In this document: positions 29,442 through 37,954 of the stretch, one piece after another
Position numbering within the stretch: the stretch's first letter is position 1
Layout: each line of letters begins with the position of its first letter
Notes under the pieces: model-generated
The model's database searches: none
Seen by the model: only the letters and a program-made list of their open reading frames with translations
Told to the model about the DNA's origin: nothing
Translations under genes and position numbers: made by a program
Source: Maribacter sp. PR1
GTDB lineage: Bacteria; Bacteroidota; Bacteroidia; Flavobacteriales; Flavobacteriaceae
Direction: 5' to 3'
NCBI RefSeq assembly: GCF_028464145.1
Contig: NZ_JAQPCG010000001.1
Coordinates: forward strand, 785,073-849,072
Length of the DNA stretch: 64,000 nt

Positions 29442-29743
29442 TTCTTTGTTCTTTTGAAGTTATAGAGGTGTTTTCTTATTTCCGCTGCCAAGGTCTCGAC
29501 CTCGTTGGCCAGTTTCGGATTGTGCTTCCTGAACATATTACCGATGCGTGTAAAATTCCCCTTGTACTTCACCAGCATTCTATAGTGGGCCAATTGTTCC
29601 TCGGTCAAACGTTCGATGACCGAATTTCCAAAAGTCGAACTGCGGCAATATTCGGAGAGGGAAATACCGGCCCTTTCCGCCCTTTTCTTGAGCAGTTTCT
29701 TCTCGTAGACGGAGCACCGGAACTTGATATAGGTCCTTTTCAT
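29438..29743 (-). CDS. mobC: MobC relaxosome accessory protein
   Basis: A 101-residue basic protein with the MobC ribbon-helix-helix region (YIKFRCSVYEKKLLKKRAER, GISLSEYCR) and the RIGNMFRK segment. I start at ATG 29743 (MKRTYIKF); the open frame further upstream is part of the primase gene. It overlaps primase by 4 bp at its start and the relaxase by 4 bp at its end. It would bind oriT and assist nicking. Confidence 0.88.
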   Translation of the reverse strand: MKRTYIKFRCSVYEKKLLKKRAERAGISLSEYCRSSTFGNSVIERLTEEQLAHYRMLVKYKGNFTRIGNMFRKHNPKLANEVETLAAEIRKHLYNFKRTKK

Positions 29744-30696
29744 TTCTTTTTTACTTTGCGACCGCCGGGAGCAAAGCAAGATCGTTTTTGTGGCAACAAA
29801 AACACATCTTGCGCTTCCTGACCAAATCCATTTTTAGCCTTAAAAATCAACCATTCGTTCATGTCCTTATACCCCTCGTATAAACTTGATTTGTCCAAAC
29901 AGTTATTGGAACGGGCCATCAAGTTTTGGGTCGTTGCTTTACCGGTCGTATCATTGTCCAGATAAAGGTCGATTCGGTCGTAAGGATCCATTAGCTTAAT
30001 CGCTTTTTTGACCAATGCCGTGGAGTTCAGGACCAGAAAATCATATACCAAATTTGATTCTTCAGTACCCTCTAAAATGGATAATAGGTCGAACATGCCT
30101 TCTGTAACGATGAGTTTTCGGTTTCCATTTTTGATGTGGGTAATATCCTTGGGCGAGCTGGAATTCTTATAGTATTTGTTCCGCAGTTCCCATCCACCGG
30201 AATCGTTCTTCAATCCTATGGCGAAGTATCGTCGTCCCTTATGAAGATGATGGACCTCCCTACAAATGGTCGATGCCGTAGAAATGGAAATTTTTCTTTC
30301 CGACAAATATTTAATTAGTCCATAATGCCGAATAGGACGTGCATGGAGAATTTCTAGCCCTGTATCCTTCTGGATTCCAACAGGAGGCCGCTGCTGAAAA
30401 GAAAAAGAGGTCTGGCCCTGTTCCAAGAACCTTAAGGCCTCTCTGACGGAAGATCCGTCGATTTGGCATATCAGGTCGATTACATTGCCACCTATGCCCG
30501 CCCCATGGTCGTACCATCTGTTCAGTTTCTTGGACACCTTGAAAGAGGCTTGGGTCTCCGGCCGGAACGGACTCAGGAACCAAGCTTCTTTTTCGGTCGA
30601 TCTGGTCGGTAAGTGCCCGAGTTTTGCCAGCGCTTTTTCGATGGGAAAAGCTCGGGCTCTTTCACATGTTAACTTGTTTGTTCTTTCTTTTTTCAT
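29740..30696 (-). CDS. toprim-domain primase
   Basis: A 318-residue protein with a CHC2-like N-terminal domain (about 25-95; WFLSPFRPETQASFKVSKKL) and a toprim domain (about 185-270) showing the Glu in LIVTEGMFDLL and DxD in LYLDNDTTG. The zinc ligands of a true CHC2 finger are not seen, as is common in these elements. A TTG at 30717 could extend it; ATG 30696 is preferred. It would prime element replication or the transferred strand. Confidence 0.88.
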   Translation of the reverse strand: MKKERTNKLTCERARAFPIEKALAKLGHLPTRSTEKEAWFLSPFRPETQASFKVSKKLNRWYDHGAGIGGNVIDLICQIDGSSVREALRFLEQGQTSFSFQQRPPVGIQKDTGLEILHARPIRHYGLIKYLSERKISISTASTICREVHHLHKGRRYFAIGLKNDSGGWELRNKYYKNSSSPKDITHIKNGNRKLIVTEGMFDLLSILEGTEESNLVYDFLVLNSTALVKKAIKLMDPYDRIDLYLDNDTTGKATTQNLMARSNNCLDKSSLYEGYKDMNEWLIFKAKNGFGQEAQDVFLLPQKRSCFAPGGRKVKKK

Positions 30697-30904
30697 AAGC
30701 CGAATGGTTTTGGGCAAATTTTTGATTTTTTGATGAAAAACTATCGGGAAGCCAGTATTTGCAATGGTTTCCTTGGCATCGTTTTCTTCATCGATTCATC
30801 GTTTTCATGTTTTTTCCATTTTTTTCTGTCATCGTTTTATTTTTTGATGAACAAATGATGATATAATGATGACGGCCTCGACACCGATAGCCATTGGGAA
30901 CAGC
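30697..30904. repeat. repeat-rich spacer between primase and helicase genes
   Basis: This 208-bp spacer holds three exact CATCGTTTT copies (30777-30785, 30797-30805, 30830-30838) and further CATCG/GATGA half copies, including TTCATCGATTCATCG and GATGAACAAATGATGATATAATGATGA. The pattern resembles iterons or an oriT arm region near mob genes; the function is not shown. Confidence 0.45.
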
Positions 30905-32110
30905 TCAATCCGTCATCGATTCATCGAAATTTTCAAGCAAAAAGGATTTTTCCACGGTAAAGTAGCGACCCTTGGCGTCCACTAGCTGCATGGAGGCGTC
31001 CTGCCAGATGACCGGTTTTTGATAGCTTAGGGAATTGTCCTTGTTTTTCAATTTCCAATCCCTTTTCAGCAACCTTCTGAGCTGGGTCAGATCGGTCTTT
31101 ATCCTTGTCCGGTTCAACAACTGCAATGCATCCAAGGGGCAAAGGTGTATTTCATCGGTATCGAACTGTTCCATGGCACCAAGAAGAATCGTAGCAAGTT
31201 CCTTTTCAACCCTATTACGGTTGTTCTGCACCAACTTTTTTAACGCAGCTGTTCTAATCTGTTTTGGGGTAAACCACATTCTAGTGGTATGCTCGGACGA
31301 TAATCGTCGTTTTTGCAGATAGTACAGGAAAGCCGGTATTTCGGATACGAGTTGTTGGAGGAAATCCGTTTTCTCTTTTTTGAGCACTGGTATCTTCAGT
31401 ACCCAAAACCGGGTCTCGTTCCCGTCTATCTTGATAAAATTGTCCTCGTTGTTGCTACAAAGGACGAACTTACCGAAGAACTCCACTTCCCGCTTGTCCT
31501 TTCCCTTGGCCTCCAATTTGTTGATATTGGTCGTGCTCAGGTACTTGATGCGCTCGGTAAGCTCTTCCTTGTTGAACAGTACCTCGTCGATACAGATGAG
31601 AAGCTTGTTGGCCCAATCCGCATTGAACTGGCTGCTGAAACTGTCATTGGTCAGATAGGTCAGGTTGTTTTCGAAGATGGCCTTCAACCACTTTAAAAAA
31701 GTGCTCTTGCCCGTGGAACGTTCCTTGGAGACCAGGCAGAGAATGGGCAGTACCTGTACCGGTTTTGTATACAGTAATTGCAGGTAGTCCAATCCCAGTT
31801 CATAGTGCTTCCCGAATATGTGTTCGACGAATCCCAATGAGGTATGGTATTCCCCTTCTTTGGGTATTGCCGGTAACGGGGAATAGGTATTGTAGAACCC
31901 TTTGTATTCCTGCTTGAAATCGATATGGCTCGGGATACAGGTAAAGCCATCGTACTTGGGCACCTTGCTCAAATAATCCTTCCCATGGTCCTGACGGATG
32001 GTCTCGATGTTCCAATGGACCAAGATCTCGTTGAAATGTCCGGCGATAGTTGGTGCCTGTACCAATTTGTAGTACGAAGTGCCCACCCTTAAATAAGGAA
32101 TTGATTTCAT
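30905..32110 (-). CDS. SF3-type helicase (primase-helicase, DUF5906-like)
   Basis: A 401-residue ATPase. From ATG 32110 (MKSIPYLRVG), Walker A is SKERSTGKST (Lys near 135), Walker B LLICIDEV (near 173) and the sensor motif FVLCSNNEDN follows, in the order of superfamily 3 replicative helicases. ATG 32110 is chosen over 32176, whose extra residues are not family-like. It lies 76 bp after the HTH gene and 208 bp before the primase. Its role is probably replication or restart of the excised or transferred element. Confidence 0.85.
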   Translation of the reverse strand: MKSIPYLRVGTSYYKLVQAPTIAGHFNEILVHWNIETIRQDHGKDYLSKVPKYDGFTCIPSHIDFKQEYKGFYNTYSPLPAIPKEGEYHTSLGFVEHIFGKHYELGLDYLQLLYTKPVQVLPILCLVSKERSTGKSTFLKWLKAIFENNLTYLTNDSFSSQFNADWANKLLICIDEVLFNKEELTERIKYLSTTNINKLEAKGKDKREVEFFGKFVLCSNNEDNFIKIDGNETRFWVLKIPVLKKEKTDFLQQLVSEIPAFLYYLQKRRLSSEHTTRMWFTPKQIRTAALKKLVQNNRNRVEKELATILLGAMEQFDTDEIHLCPLDALQLLNRTRIKTDLTQLRRLLKRDWKLKNKDNSLSYQKPVIWQDASMQLVDAKGRYFTVEKSFLLENFDESMTD

Positions 32111-32186
32111 ATGATAAGGTTTTAGAAGCCAAAGGTGATTCCAAAGGCATGCTGTGAATCGACATAAAATTGACAATCGGTAATGC

Positions 32187-32456
32187 CTAACGAAGAGGTT
32201 CCGCTATAGTTCCGGTTTCGGGAACGGGTCTGCGTTCGTTCTGGAGCAGCCAATCGACGATTTTCTTCCTTTCGAAAAATATCAGTTTCCCGTTGGGTTT
32301 GGAGTGCGGGATATGCCCCGCGGCGGTAAGTTTGTACAGATAGCTTCTGGATATTCCCGTATAGTCACAGGTTTCCTCAAAGGTCAGTACCTCTTTATTG
32401 GCCATCAACAGTCTTTCCAAACGGTCGAGCCGTTCGAGTATTAAAAAATTGTCCAT
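32187..32456 (-). CDS. helix-turn-helix protein, excisionase-like
   Basis: An 89-residue protein with a MerR/excisionase-type HTH (LTFEETCDYTGISRSYLYKLTAAGHIPHSKPNGKLIFFERKKIVDWL), typical of the small DNA-binding proteins at the head of Bacteroidota mobilizable elements. It is the first gene of the replication/mobilization block. It could act as recombination directionality factor for the integrase or as regulator of the block. A palindrome lies 28 bp upstream. Confidence 0.88.
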   Translation of the reverse strand: MDNFLILERLDRLERLLMANKEVLTFEETCDYTGISRSYLYKLTAAGHIPHSKPNGKLIFFERKKIVDWLLQNERRPVPETGTIAEPLR

Positions 32457-32483
32457 TTTGTTTCTTTTTTGGGTTGCGAAATG

Positions 32484-32501
32484 AACAAAAGCGCTTTTGT
32501 T
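32484..32501. promoter_or_regulatory. perfect 18-bp palindrome upstream of the HTH gene
   Basis: AACAAAAGCGCTTTTGTT reads the same on both strands. It is 28 bp upstream of the HTH start codon, where an operator bound by the HTH protein would be expected. Confidence 0.5.
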
Positions 32502-32599
32502 TTCTTTTAAAGAATTCCTGGTATAAAGGTAAAAAGAAGGAGGTGTAAAGGTAAGGTCGACCGTTTTATTTTATCCACAACTATTTGACAAACAATGAC

Positions 32600-32941
32600 T
32601 TGTACCAAATCGGTATAAATGAAACCAAATATCATTTAGTGAATAAAAGTTGGTTTCAAAACGATACAAATGGTACCATTTGCGCTTTTCTTAAAACGGA
32701 GGGATTTTGGAGTTATCAACAATTGAAATTGAGGATTAAGAAAATAGGGCCTTATTTGAAAAGATTCAAACCAGTTTATTCTAGAGCTTCAAAATCCTAT
32801 AATCGGCAGGAATTATCTTCCAGAAGTTTTGAAAATCGAAAGCTTTACAGTGCAATGAAAAATCGTAAAGCATTTAAATTTTGATGAGAAATCCGTATCT
32901 CCTACTGATTTGGTTTCAAATACATCCAAATAGTACCAATT
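32600..32941. repeat. iteron-like family of related 33-bp repeats
   Basis: Copies at 32649-32681 and 32909-32941 are in the same orientation and agree at about 27 of 33 positions, sharing TTGGTTTCAAA and GTACCA. A third, inverted and more diverged copy is at about 32600-32628. The first copy ends in the 16-bp palindrome CAAATGGTACCATTTG (32667-32682). They could be binding sites of a replication or recombination protein. Confidence 0.5.
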
Positions 32942-32966
32942 AAAACTATACAAGAATTAAAATGGA

Positions 32967-32989
32967 TTATGTGCAAATTATGTGCAAAT
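32967..32989. repeat. right copy of the terminal TTATGTGCAAA tandem repeat
   Basis: An exact copy, in the same orientation, of 8940-8962. It lies 47 bp inside the right 43-bp repeat. Confidence 0.7.
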
Positions 32990-32990
32990 A

Positions 32991-33026
32991 AAAAAGGCTC
33001 CAGGAGTGAAAACTCTCTGAAGCCTT
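32991..33026 (-). terminator. terminator of tRNA-Asn supplied by the element
   Basis: Arms AAGGCT (32994-32999) and AGCCTT (33021-33026), with partial further pairing, are followed on the minus strand by a T-run. It lies just beyond the rebuilt 3' end of tRNA-Asn and replaces the old terminator now at 8754-8783. Confidence 0.7.
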
Positions 33027-33036
33027 GCTATTGCTA

Positions 33037-33079
33037 GCTCCTCCTCTTGGGCTCGAACCAAGGACCCTCTGATTAACAG
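33037..33079. repeat. attR, right 43-bp direct repeat within tRNA-Asn
   Basis: Identical to 8792-8834. It ends at the last base of the 7-nt anticodon loop (33073-33079), which is the likely strand-exchange region. Confidence 0.92.
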
Positions 33080-33111
33080 TCAGATGCTCTAACCAACTGA
33101 GCTAAGGAGGA
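33038..33111 (-). tRNA. tRNA-Asn (anticodon GTT)
   Basis: A 74-nt cloverleaf on the minus strand. The acceptor arms are TCCTCCT and AGGAGGA with discriminator G, the D-arm GCTCAGTTGGTTAGAGC, the anticodon arm TCTGA-CTGTTAA-TCAGA with anticodon GTT, and the T-arm contains GGTTCGAGCC. CCA is not encoded. The 3' half is supplied by the integrated element, yet the gene is complete. Confidence 0.96.
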
Positions 33112-33191
33112 AAATACCGTACTTTATCCTTTAAAGCGGCTGCAAATATAATTGTTTTTTAAAATTTGCCAAACAAAAAAAAGCGGTTTTT

Positions 33192-34544
33192 CTATTTAAA
33201 TAACCATTTATACAAATCGTTTCCGTTTGCAAACAACAATAGCGCTATTAAAAGGAAGAATCCAGTCATTTGGGCATATTCCAAAAACTTGTCACTTGGT
33301 TTCCTTCCCGTAATCATTTCATATAAAAGGAACATCACATGCCCTCCATCCAATGCTGGAATTGGAAGAATATTCATAAAGGCAAGTATGATGGAAATAA
33401 AGGCTGTAGCGCTCCAAAATGCAGGCCAATCCCAACCATCGGGAAAAAGACCTCCAATAGCCGCAAATCCTCCTACACCCTTGTAGGCTCCAGTAGAAGG
33501 ATTAAAAATCTTCTTCATCTGTTTTACGTATCCGCCTAGTGTACTTACACCTTTATCAATTCCAGCTGGAATCGATTCCAAAAAGGAATACTTCACTTTC
33601 TCAATATCAAAATATCCCTTTTCCGAGTAGTCCTCAAAAGTTTTAAATCCAACGATTACACCCAATTTCCCTTCATCAGAAACTTGGGCTTCCATGGGAA
33701 TATTTTTTCCGTTTCTGTTTACAGTCAACTGAACTTTACTCCCTTTGCTTTTTTCTAAAATGGGAACTACCTCATCTTGATACTGTACCGTTATCCCATT
33801 AATAGCTACAATGGCGTCTTTTTCCTGCAACCCTAGGCTTTTGTTAGGTGAATCTTCCGGTACTTCACGAATAACAAAAGGTGTTCTTAAACTTAAGAAG
33901 CGAGCCTTGTCCTCATCTTCCAACAATGTGGCAATGAAATCCACGGGGATTTCTTGGTCAAAGGTTCTCCCATCTCGTTTAATGGTTATCGTATTTCCAT
34001 TAATGATCTCCAGGGGAAGGGCTCCAAATTTTTCCACCTTTTCACCATCCACGGCAACAATCAAATCTCCAGTTTGTATCCCTAATTCATCTCCAATAGC
34101 TTTTTGAGTTACAAGGAAACCGTCTTTAAGACTATCTGCAGGAATATATTCTTCCCCATAGGAAAAGGCCATACCTATATAAATAATAACGGCCAAAATA
34201 AAATTGACCGTAACGCCACCTAACATGATTATTAATCGTTGCCAGGCGGGCTTACTTCTAAATTCCCAAGGTTTAGGTTCTTCTTTCATGGCTTCGGTAT
34301 CCATACTTTCGTCGATCATACCGGCAATTTTAACATAACCCCCTAAAGGAAGCCAACCTATTCCATATACCGTTTCACCAATTTTCTTTTTAAAAAGGGA
34401 AAATTTTACATCAAAGAATAAATAGAATTTCTCTACGCGTGTCTTAAATAATTTTGCGGGTATAAAATGACCAAGTTCATGAAGCACAATCAGTAAGGAA
34501 AGGCTTAAGAAAAATTGAATAGTCTTTATAACTATGGGGCTCAT
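33192..34544 (-). CDS. rseP: RIP metalloprotease, site-2 protease
   Basis: A 450-residue intramembrane zinc protease. HELGH (about residues 21-25) and PALDGGH near the C-terminus provide the zinc ligands, with a PDZ-like region between about 110 and 310 and four transmembrane segments. It cleaves anti-sigma factors or signal peptides in the inner membrane. It is on the minus strand, 80 bp after tRNA-Asn in map order, and belongs to the chromosomal core. Confidence 0.93.
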   Translation of the reverse strand: MSPIVIKTIQFFLSLSLLIVLHELGHFIPAKLFKTRVEKFYLFFDVKFSLFKKKIGETVYGIGWLPLGGYVKIAGMIDESMDTEAMKEEPKPWEFRSKPAWQRLIIMLGGVTVNFILAVIIYIGMAFSYGEEYIPADSLKDGFLVTQKAIGDELGIQTGDLIVAVDGEKVEKFGALPLEIINGNTITIKRDGRTFDQEIPVDFIATLLEDEDKARFLSLRTPFVIREVPEDSPNKSLGLQEKDAIVAINGITVQYQDEVVPILEKSKGSKVQLTVNRNGKNIPMEAQVSDEGKLGVIVGFKTFEDYSEKGYFDIEKVKYSFLESIPAGIDKGVSTLGGYVKQMKKIFNPSTGAYKGVGGFAAIGGLFPDGWDWPAFWSATAFISIILAFMNILPIPALDGGHVMFLLYEMITGRKPSDKFLEYAQMTGFFLLIALLLFANGNDLYKWLFK

Positions 34545-34661
34545 TAGCGTCTTCTAAAAATTAAATCGGACAAAAGTACATTTTTACAAGGTCTTAAAAA
34601 AAGAAAGTCGTTAGCCTCCTTCTATTTTTAAGAATATTTTGGCTTCCTCGACGTCATATTA

Positions 34662-34693
34662 TTTGAATCGATCCATGCGCTAACGTACCTTTA
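34662..34693 (+). promoter_or_regulatory. predicted promoter of the SCO1-like gene
   Basis: TTTG (34662-34665), a 20-bp spacer and TACCTTTA (34686-34693) resemble the Bacteroidota -33/-7 pair. The start codon is 14 bp after the box. Confidence 0.4.
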
Positions 34694-34706
34694 CAAAAAA
34701 ATTGGC

Positions 34707-35375
34707 ATGCGCTCTTTCTTTGGAAAGTTTAAAATTTTTGGACTGGTAATGTTGGGGATTTCAGCTGTTATCATCTATTTATTCTATAACGCCCTACAGC
34801 CAAAACAAATTCTACCTATTTACACACCAGCTATGGTAAACACCGAATTGGTGGCCGAGGAAATACAACATGTACGTAAATACCATACCATTGAAGATTT
34901 CGCTTTGGTCAACCAAAATGGAGACACAATAACACAGGAAGATTATAAGGATAAGATTTATATTGCCGATTTTTTCTTTACCACTTGCCCTACGATTTGT
35001 CCTATCATGACCAAGAATATGGCCTCAATACAAGACAAAATTGGAGATGATGTTATGCTGTTATCCCATTCCGTTACTCCACAAATTGATTCTGTGGCCC
35101 AGCTTAAAAAATACGCTCTAGAAAAAGGGGTTGATGACTCTAAATGGAACTTGGTCACTGGAGATAAAAAGCAAATCTATGAATTGGCCAGAAAATCTTA
35201 CTTAGCTGTAAAAACCGATGGTGATGGAGGTCCTTTCGATATGATTCATACAGAAAACTTTATTTTGGTCGATAAAAAAAAGAGAATACGCGGGTTCTAT
35301 GATGGAACCAATAAGGAAGATGTTCAACAATTATTGGAAGACCTAGAGATACTCAAATCGAGCTATACCGAATAA
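34707..35375 (+). CDS. SCO1/SenC-family copper chaperone
   Basis: A 222-residue membrane-anchored thioredoxin-fold protein with one N-terminal transmembrane segment (about 9-28). The copper-binding CxxxC is in FTTCPTICP and the conserved His is in MIHTENFILVD. The family delivers copper to the CuA centre of cytochrome c oxidase or acts as a thiol reductase. It is a single gene ahead of feoAB and divergent from rseP. Confidence 0.93.
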   Translation: MRSFFGKFKIFGLVMLGISAVIIYLFYNALQPKQILPIYTPAMVNTELVAEEIQHVRKYHTIEDFALVNQNGDTITQEDYKDKIYIADFFFTTCPTICPIMTKNMASIQDKIGDDVMLLSHSVTPQIDSVAQLKKYALEKGVDDSKWNLVTGDKKQIYELARKSYLAVKTDGDGGPFDMIHTENFILVDKKKRIRGFYDGTNKEDVQQLLEDLEILKSSYTE

Positions 35376-35429
35376 AGGGTATAAAATGAATCCTTAAACT
35401 CGCTACAACAGATATATGTTCGATAATCC

Positions 35430-35459
35430 TTGGTTTTGATAAAATTTGGGTTACTTTTG
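35430..35459 (+). promoter_or_regulatory. predicted promoter of the feo operon
   Basis: TTG (35430-35432), 19 bp, then TACTTTTG (35452-35459) fit the Bacteroidota promoter. A single TCTAAAT half-site follows at about 35475-35481, similar to the arms of the palindromes next to the DtxR-type gene, and might be a metal-regulator site. Confidence 0.45.
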
Positions 35460-35486
35460 CTTAATTATATTGAATCTAAATAAGAA

Positions 35487-35732
35487 TTGGAGACAACAGT
35501 CGCACGTTTAAAGAGAGGTCAGAAAGGAATTATCAAGGAGTTTACCGAGGATTTACTTCCCATTAAACTACTAGAATTGGGCTGTCTTCCTGGCAACGAA
35601 ATAGAACTTGTACAAGTTGCCCCTTTAAAGGATCCTATATATATCAATGTAAATGGTTCCCACATTGCTATAAGGCGAATTATCGCCGAACAAATTGCCT
35701 TGGAAATTATTGAAGATGATGTTGCGTTATGA
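35487..35732 (+). CDS. feoA: ferrous iron transport protein A
   Basis: An 81-residue SH3-like protein that assists FeoB (LKRGQKGIIKEF, LGCLPGNEIELVQ). No ATG is available at the N-terminus; it starts at TTG 35487. Its stop overlaps the feoB ATG (ATGA), so the two are translationally coupled. It acts at the cytoplasmic face of the inner membrane. Confidence 0.92.
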   Translation: METTVARLKRGQKGIIKEFTEDLLPIKLLELGCLPGNEIELVQVAPLKDPIYINVNGSHIAIRRIIAEQIALEIIEDDVAL

Positions 35733-37954
35733 GCAAACAAATCAATGTAGCCCTTATTGGAAATCCAAATACAGGTAAAACTTCGGTCTTCAACCAACTT
35801 ACCGGTCTTAATCAAAAAGTTGGTAATTATCCAGGTATAACCGTTGAAAAAAAAGAAGGAATTTGTAAGCTTCCTAGAGGTGTTAGAGCGCATATCATTG
35901 ACCTTCCTGGAACTTACAGCTTAAACACAACTTCCCTTGACGAGAGTGTTGCAGTGGAACTTTTGCTCAATAAAAATGACAGGGACCACCCCGATGTTGC
36001 CTTAGTCGTATCTGATGTAGAGAACCTTAAAAGAAATCTCCTTCTTTTTACACAGATAAAGGATTTAAAAATCCCGGCCATCTTAGTAATCAATATGGCC
36101 GATAGAATGACCCGAAAGGGCATTAGCATCGATATCGAACTTTTAGAGGAAAAACTCGATGCCAAGATTGCCTTGGTAAGTACGCGAAAAGGTACGGGTA
36201 TAGATAAGCTAAAAGAGCTTATTTCGGATTATAAAAACTTATCAAAAGTTCCAAATGTAGATACTACCGTTATCGCCCCGGAATATTTTGAAAAGCTCAA
36301 AAAAACATTTCCAAAAGAGGATATTTATAAGCTATGGTTGGTCATAACTCAGGATGTCAATTTCATGCCCATCCAAAAAAACTTGATTAAGGATGCCTCC
36401 TCCTTTAGCACAAAGTCAAAGTCCGAATTAAAAAGATTACAGCAAAAAGAAACCATATTAAGGTATCAGTTTATCAACGGCATCCTAAAAGAAACGTATA
36501 AGGTAGACATCAATGCCGCCAAAGGATTCAGGGCTACCCTTGACAAAGTACTGACGCATAAAATCTTTGGCTATCTAATTTTCTTTATCATACTATTAAC
36601 CATTTTTCAAGCCATTTATGGTTGGAGCGAATATCCGATGGATATGATCGATGGATTCTTTGCCTCCGCTACGGAATGGGTGAAGGAAACCTTACCGCCT
36701 GGTGTATTTACCAATCTTATTGCTGAGGGTGTTTTGGCTGGTATTGGTGGAATTGTCATATTCATACCCCAAATAGCTTTTCTATTTCTGTTCATTGCCC
36801 TTTTGGAAGAAACAGGGTATATGAGTAGGGTGGTATTTCTGATGGATAGAATCATGAGACCCTTTGGGCTAAGTGGAAAAAGTGTGGTCCCATTAATATC
36901 TGGAACGGCTTGTGCCATTCCTGCTGTAATGGCGACAAGAACCATTGAAAACTGGAAAGAGCGGTTGATTACCATCTTGGTAACCCCATTTACTACATGT
37001 TCCGCACGGTTGCCGGTGTACCTCATTATTATTGCTTTAGTCATTCCCGAAGGGAGTTTTTTAGGATTGAGTTTTAAGGCTCTAACCTTAATGCTCTTAT
37101 ATCTTTTGGGGTTTGCCGCGGCCATTTTATCCGCTATGGCACTCAATAAAATATTGAAAATAAAAAGTAGGTCTTTCTTCGTAATTGAACTTCCAAACTA
37201 CAAACTACCCCTACTTAAAAATGTGGGATATACGGTACTGGAAAAAACCAAAAGTTTTGTCTTTGGCGCAGGTAAGATAATTTTGGCCATCTCCATTATT
37301 CTTTGGTTTCTGGGTTCTAACGGATACTCCGACAATTTTAAAAATGCAGAGTCGATCGTAGCGAACCGTATAGAAGAAAATGGCTTTTCGGATAACAGCA
37401 AAACCTATATTGAAAACAATTTAGCACAGTATCAAGCTTCATTGAAGAATGAAAAAATAGACAGAATGTCACCTGAATTTAAGGATTCTGTACAGGTAAT
37501 GAACTCCAATTTAGAAGAGAAGGCATTGAATCAAGAAATAGCTAGTTATAAATTAGAACATTCTTATATGGGCTATATGGGAAAAGCAATAGAACCCATT
37601 GTACGACCCTTGGGATATGATTGGAAAATCGGAATTGCTGTATTAACATCCTTTGCCGCAAGAGAGGTTTTTGTGGGTACTTTGGCAACAATCTATAGTG
37701 TTGGCAACGATGAAGAGGAAACCATTAAAAACAGAATGGCCGCAGAGGTAAACCCAGTAACCAAGGAACCCTTGTTCAATTTAGCTTCCGGTATTTCATT
37801 ATTGTTATTTTATGCCTTTGCCATGCAATGCATGAGCACATTAGCTGTAGTGAAAAGGGAGACCAATTCTTGGAAATGGCCCACTTTCCAATTGGTATTT
37901 ATGAGTCTGTTTGCTTATATTGTTGCTTTGATTGCCTATCAAATCTTAAAATAA
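35729..37954 (+). CDS. feoB: ferrous iron transporter FeoB
   Basis: A 741-residue protein with an N-terminal G domain (GNPNTGKTSVFNQLTG, DLPGTYSL, NMAD), a helical guanine-dissociation region and a membrane domain with Gate motifs (about 275-740). It imports Fe(II) across the inner membrane. A long insert (about 540-610) of hydrophilic sequence lies between transmembrane segments, as in other Bacteroidota FeoB. It is followed directly by a Cys-rich small protein. Confidence 0.96.
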   Translation: MSKQINVALIGNPNTGKTSVFNQLTGLNQKVGNYPGITVEKKEGICKLPRGVRAHIIDLPGTYSLNTTSLDESVAVELLLNKNDRDHPDVALVVSDVENLKRNLLLFTQIKDLKIPAILVINMADRMTRKGISIDIELLEEKLDAKIALVSTRKGTGIDKLKELISDYKNLSKVPNVDTTVIAPEYFEKLKKTFPKEDIYKLWLVITQDVNFMPIQKNLIKDASSFSTKSKSELKRLQQKETILRYQFINGILKETYKVDINAAKGFRATLDKVLTHKIFGYLIFFIILLTIFQAIYGWSEYPMDMIDGFFASATEWVKETLPPGVFTNLIAEGVLAGIGGIVIFIPQIAFLFLFIALLEETGYMSRVVFLMDRIMRPFGLSGKSVVPLISGTACAIPAVMATRTIENWKERLITILVTPFTTCSARLPVYLIIIALVIPEGSFLGLSFKALTLMLLYLLGFAAAILSAMALNKILKIKSRSFFVIELPNYKLPLLKNVGYTVLEKTKSFVFGAGKIILAISIILWFLGSNGYSDNFKNAESIVANRIEENGFSDNSKTYIENNLAQYQASLKNEKIDRMSPEFKDSVQVMNSNLEEKALNQEIASYKLEHSYMGYMGKAIEPIVRPLGYDWKIGIAVLTSFAAREVFVGTLATIYSVGNDEEETIKNRMAAEVNPVTKEPLFNLASGISLLLFYAFAMQCMSTLAVVKRETNSWKWPTFQLVFMSLFAYIVALIAYQILK

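Larger units (their letters stand above)
32457..33036. other. right-end non-coding region of the element
   Basis: About 580 bp without a convincing gene. From left to right it holds a perfect palindrome (32484-32501), two TAAAGGTAA copies 22 bp apart (32524 and 32546), a DnaA-box match TTATCCACA (32571-32579), a family of about 33-bp related repeats (32600-32941), the terminal tandem repeat (32967-32989) and a terminator. A 99-codon TTG-started frame here overlaps the repeats and is not called. Confidence 0.6.

Noticed and set aside
28588..29465. Several long plus-strand frames across the relaxase and MobC genes
   Set aside because: They are antisense to well-supported mobilization genes in GC-richer DNA, where open antisense frames are expected.
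32571..32579. DnaA box as proof of an origin
   Set aside because: One 9-bp match is expected by chance in a window of this size; it counts only together with the surrounding repeats.
32585..32884. A 99-codon plus-strand frame at the right end of the element
   Set aside because: It needs a TTG start, has no recognised family, and overlaps the iteron-like repeats and a palindrome, so it is probably fortuitous.
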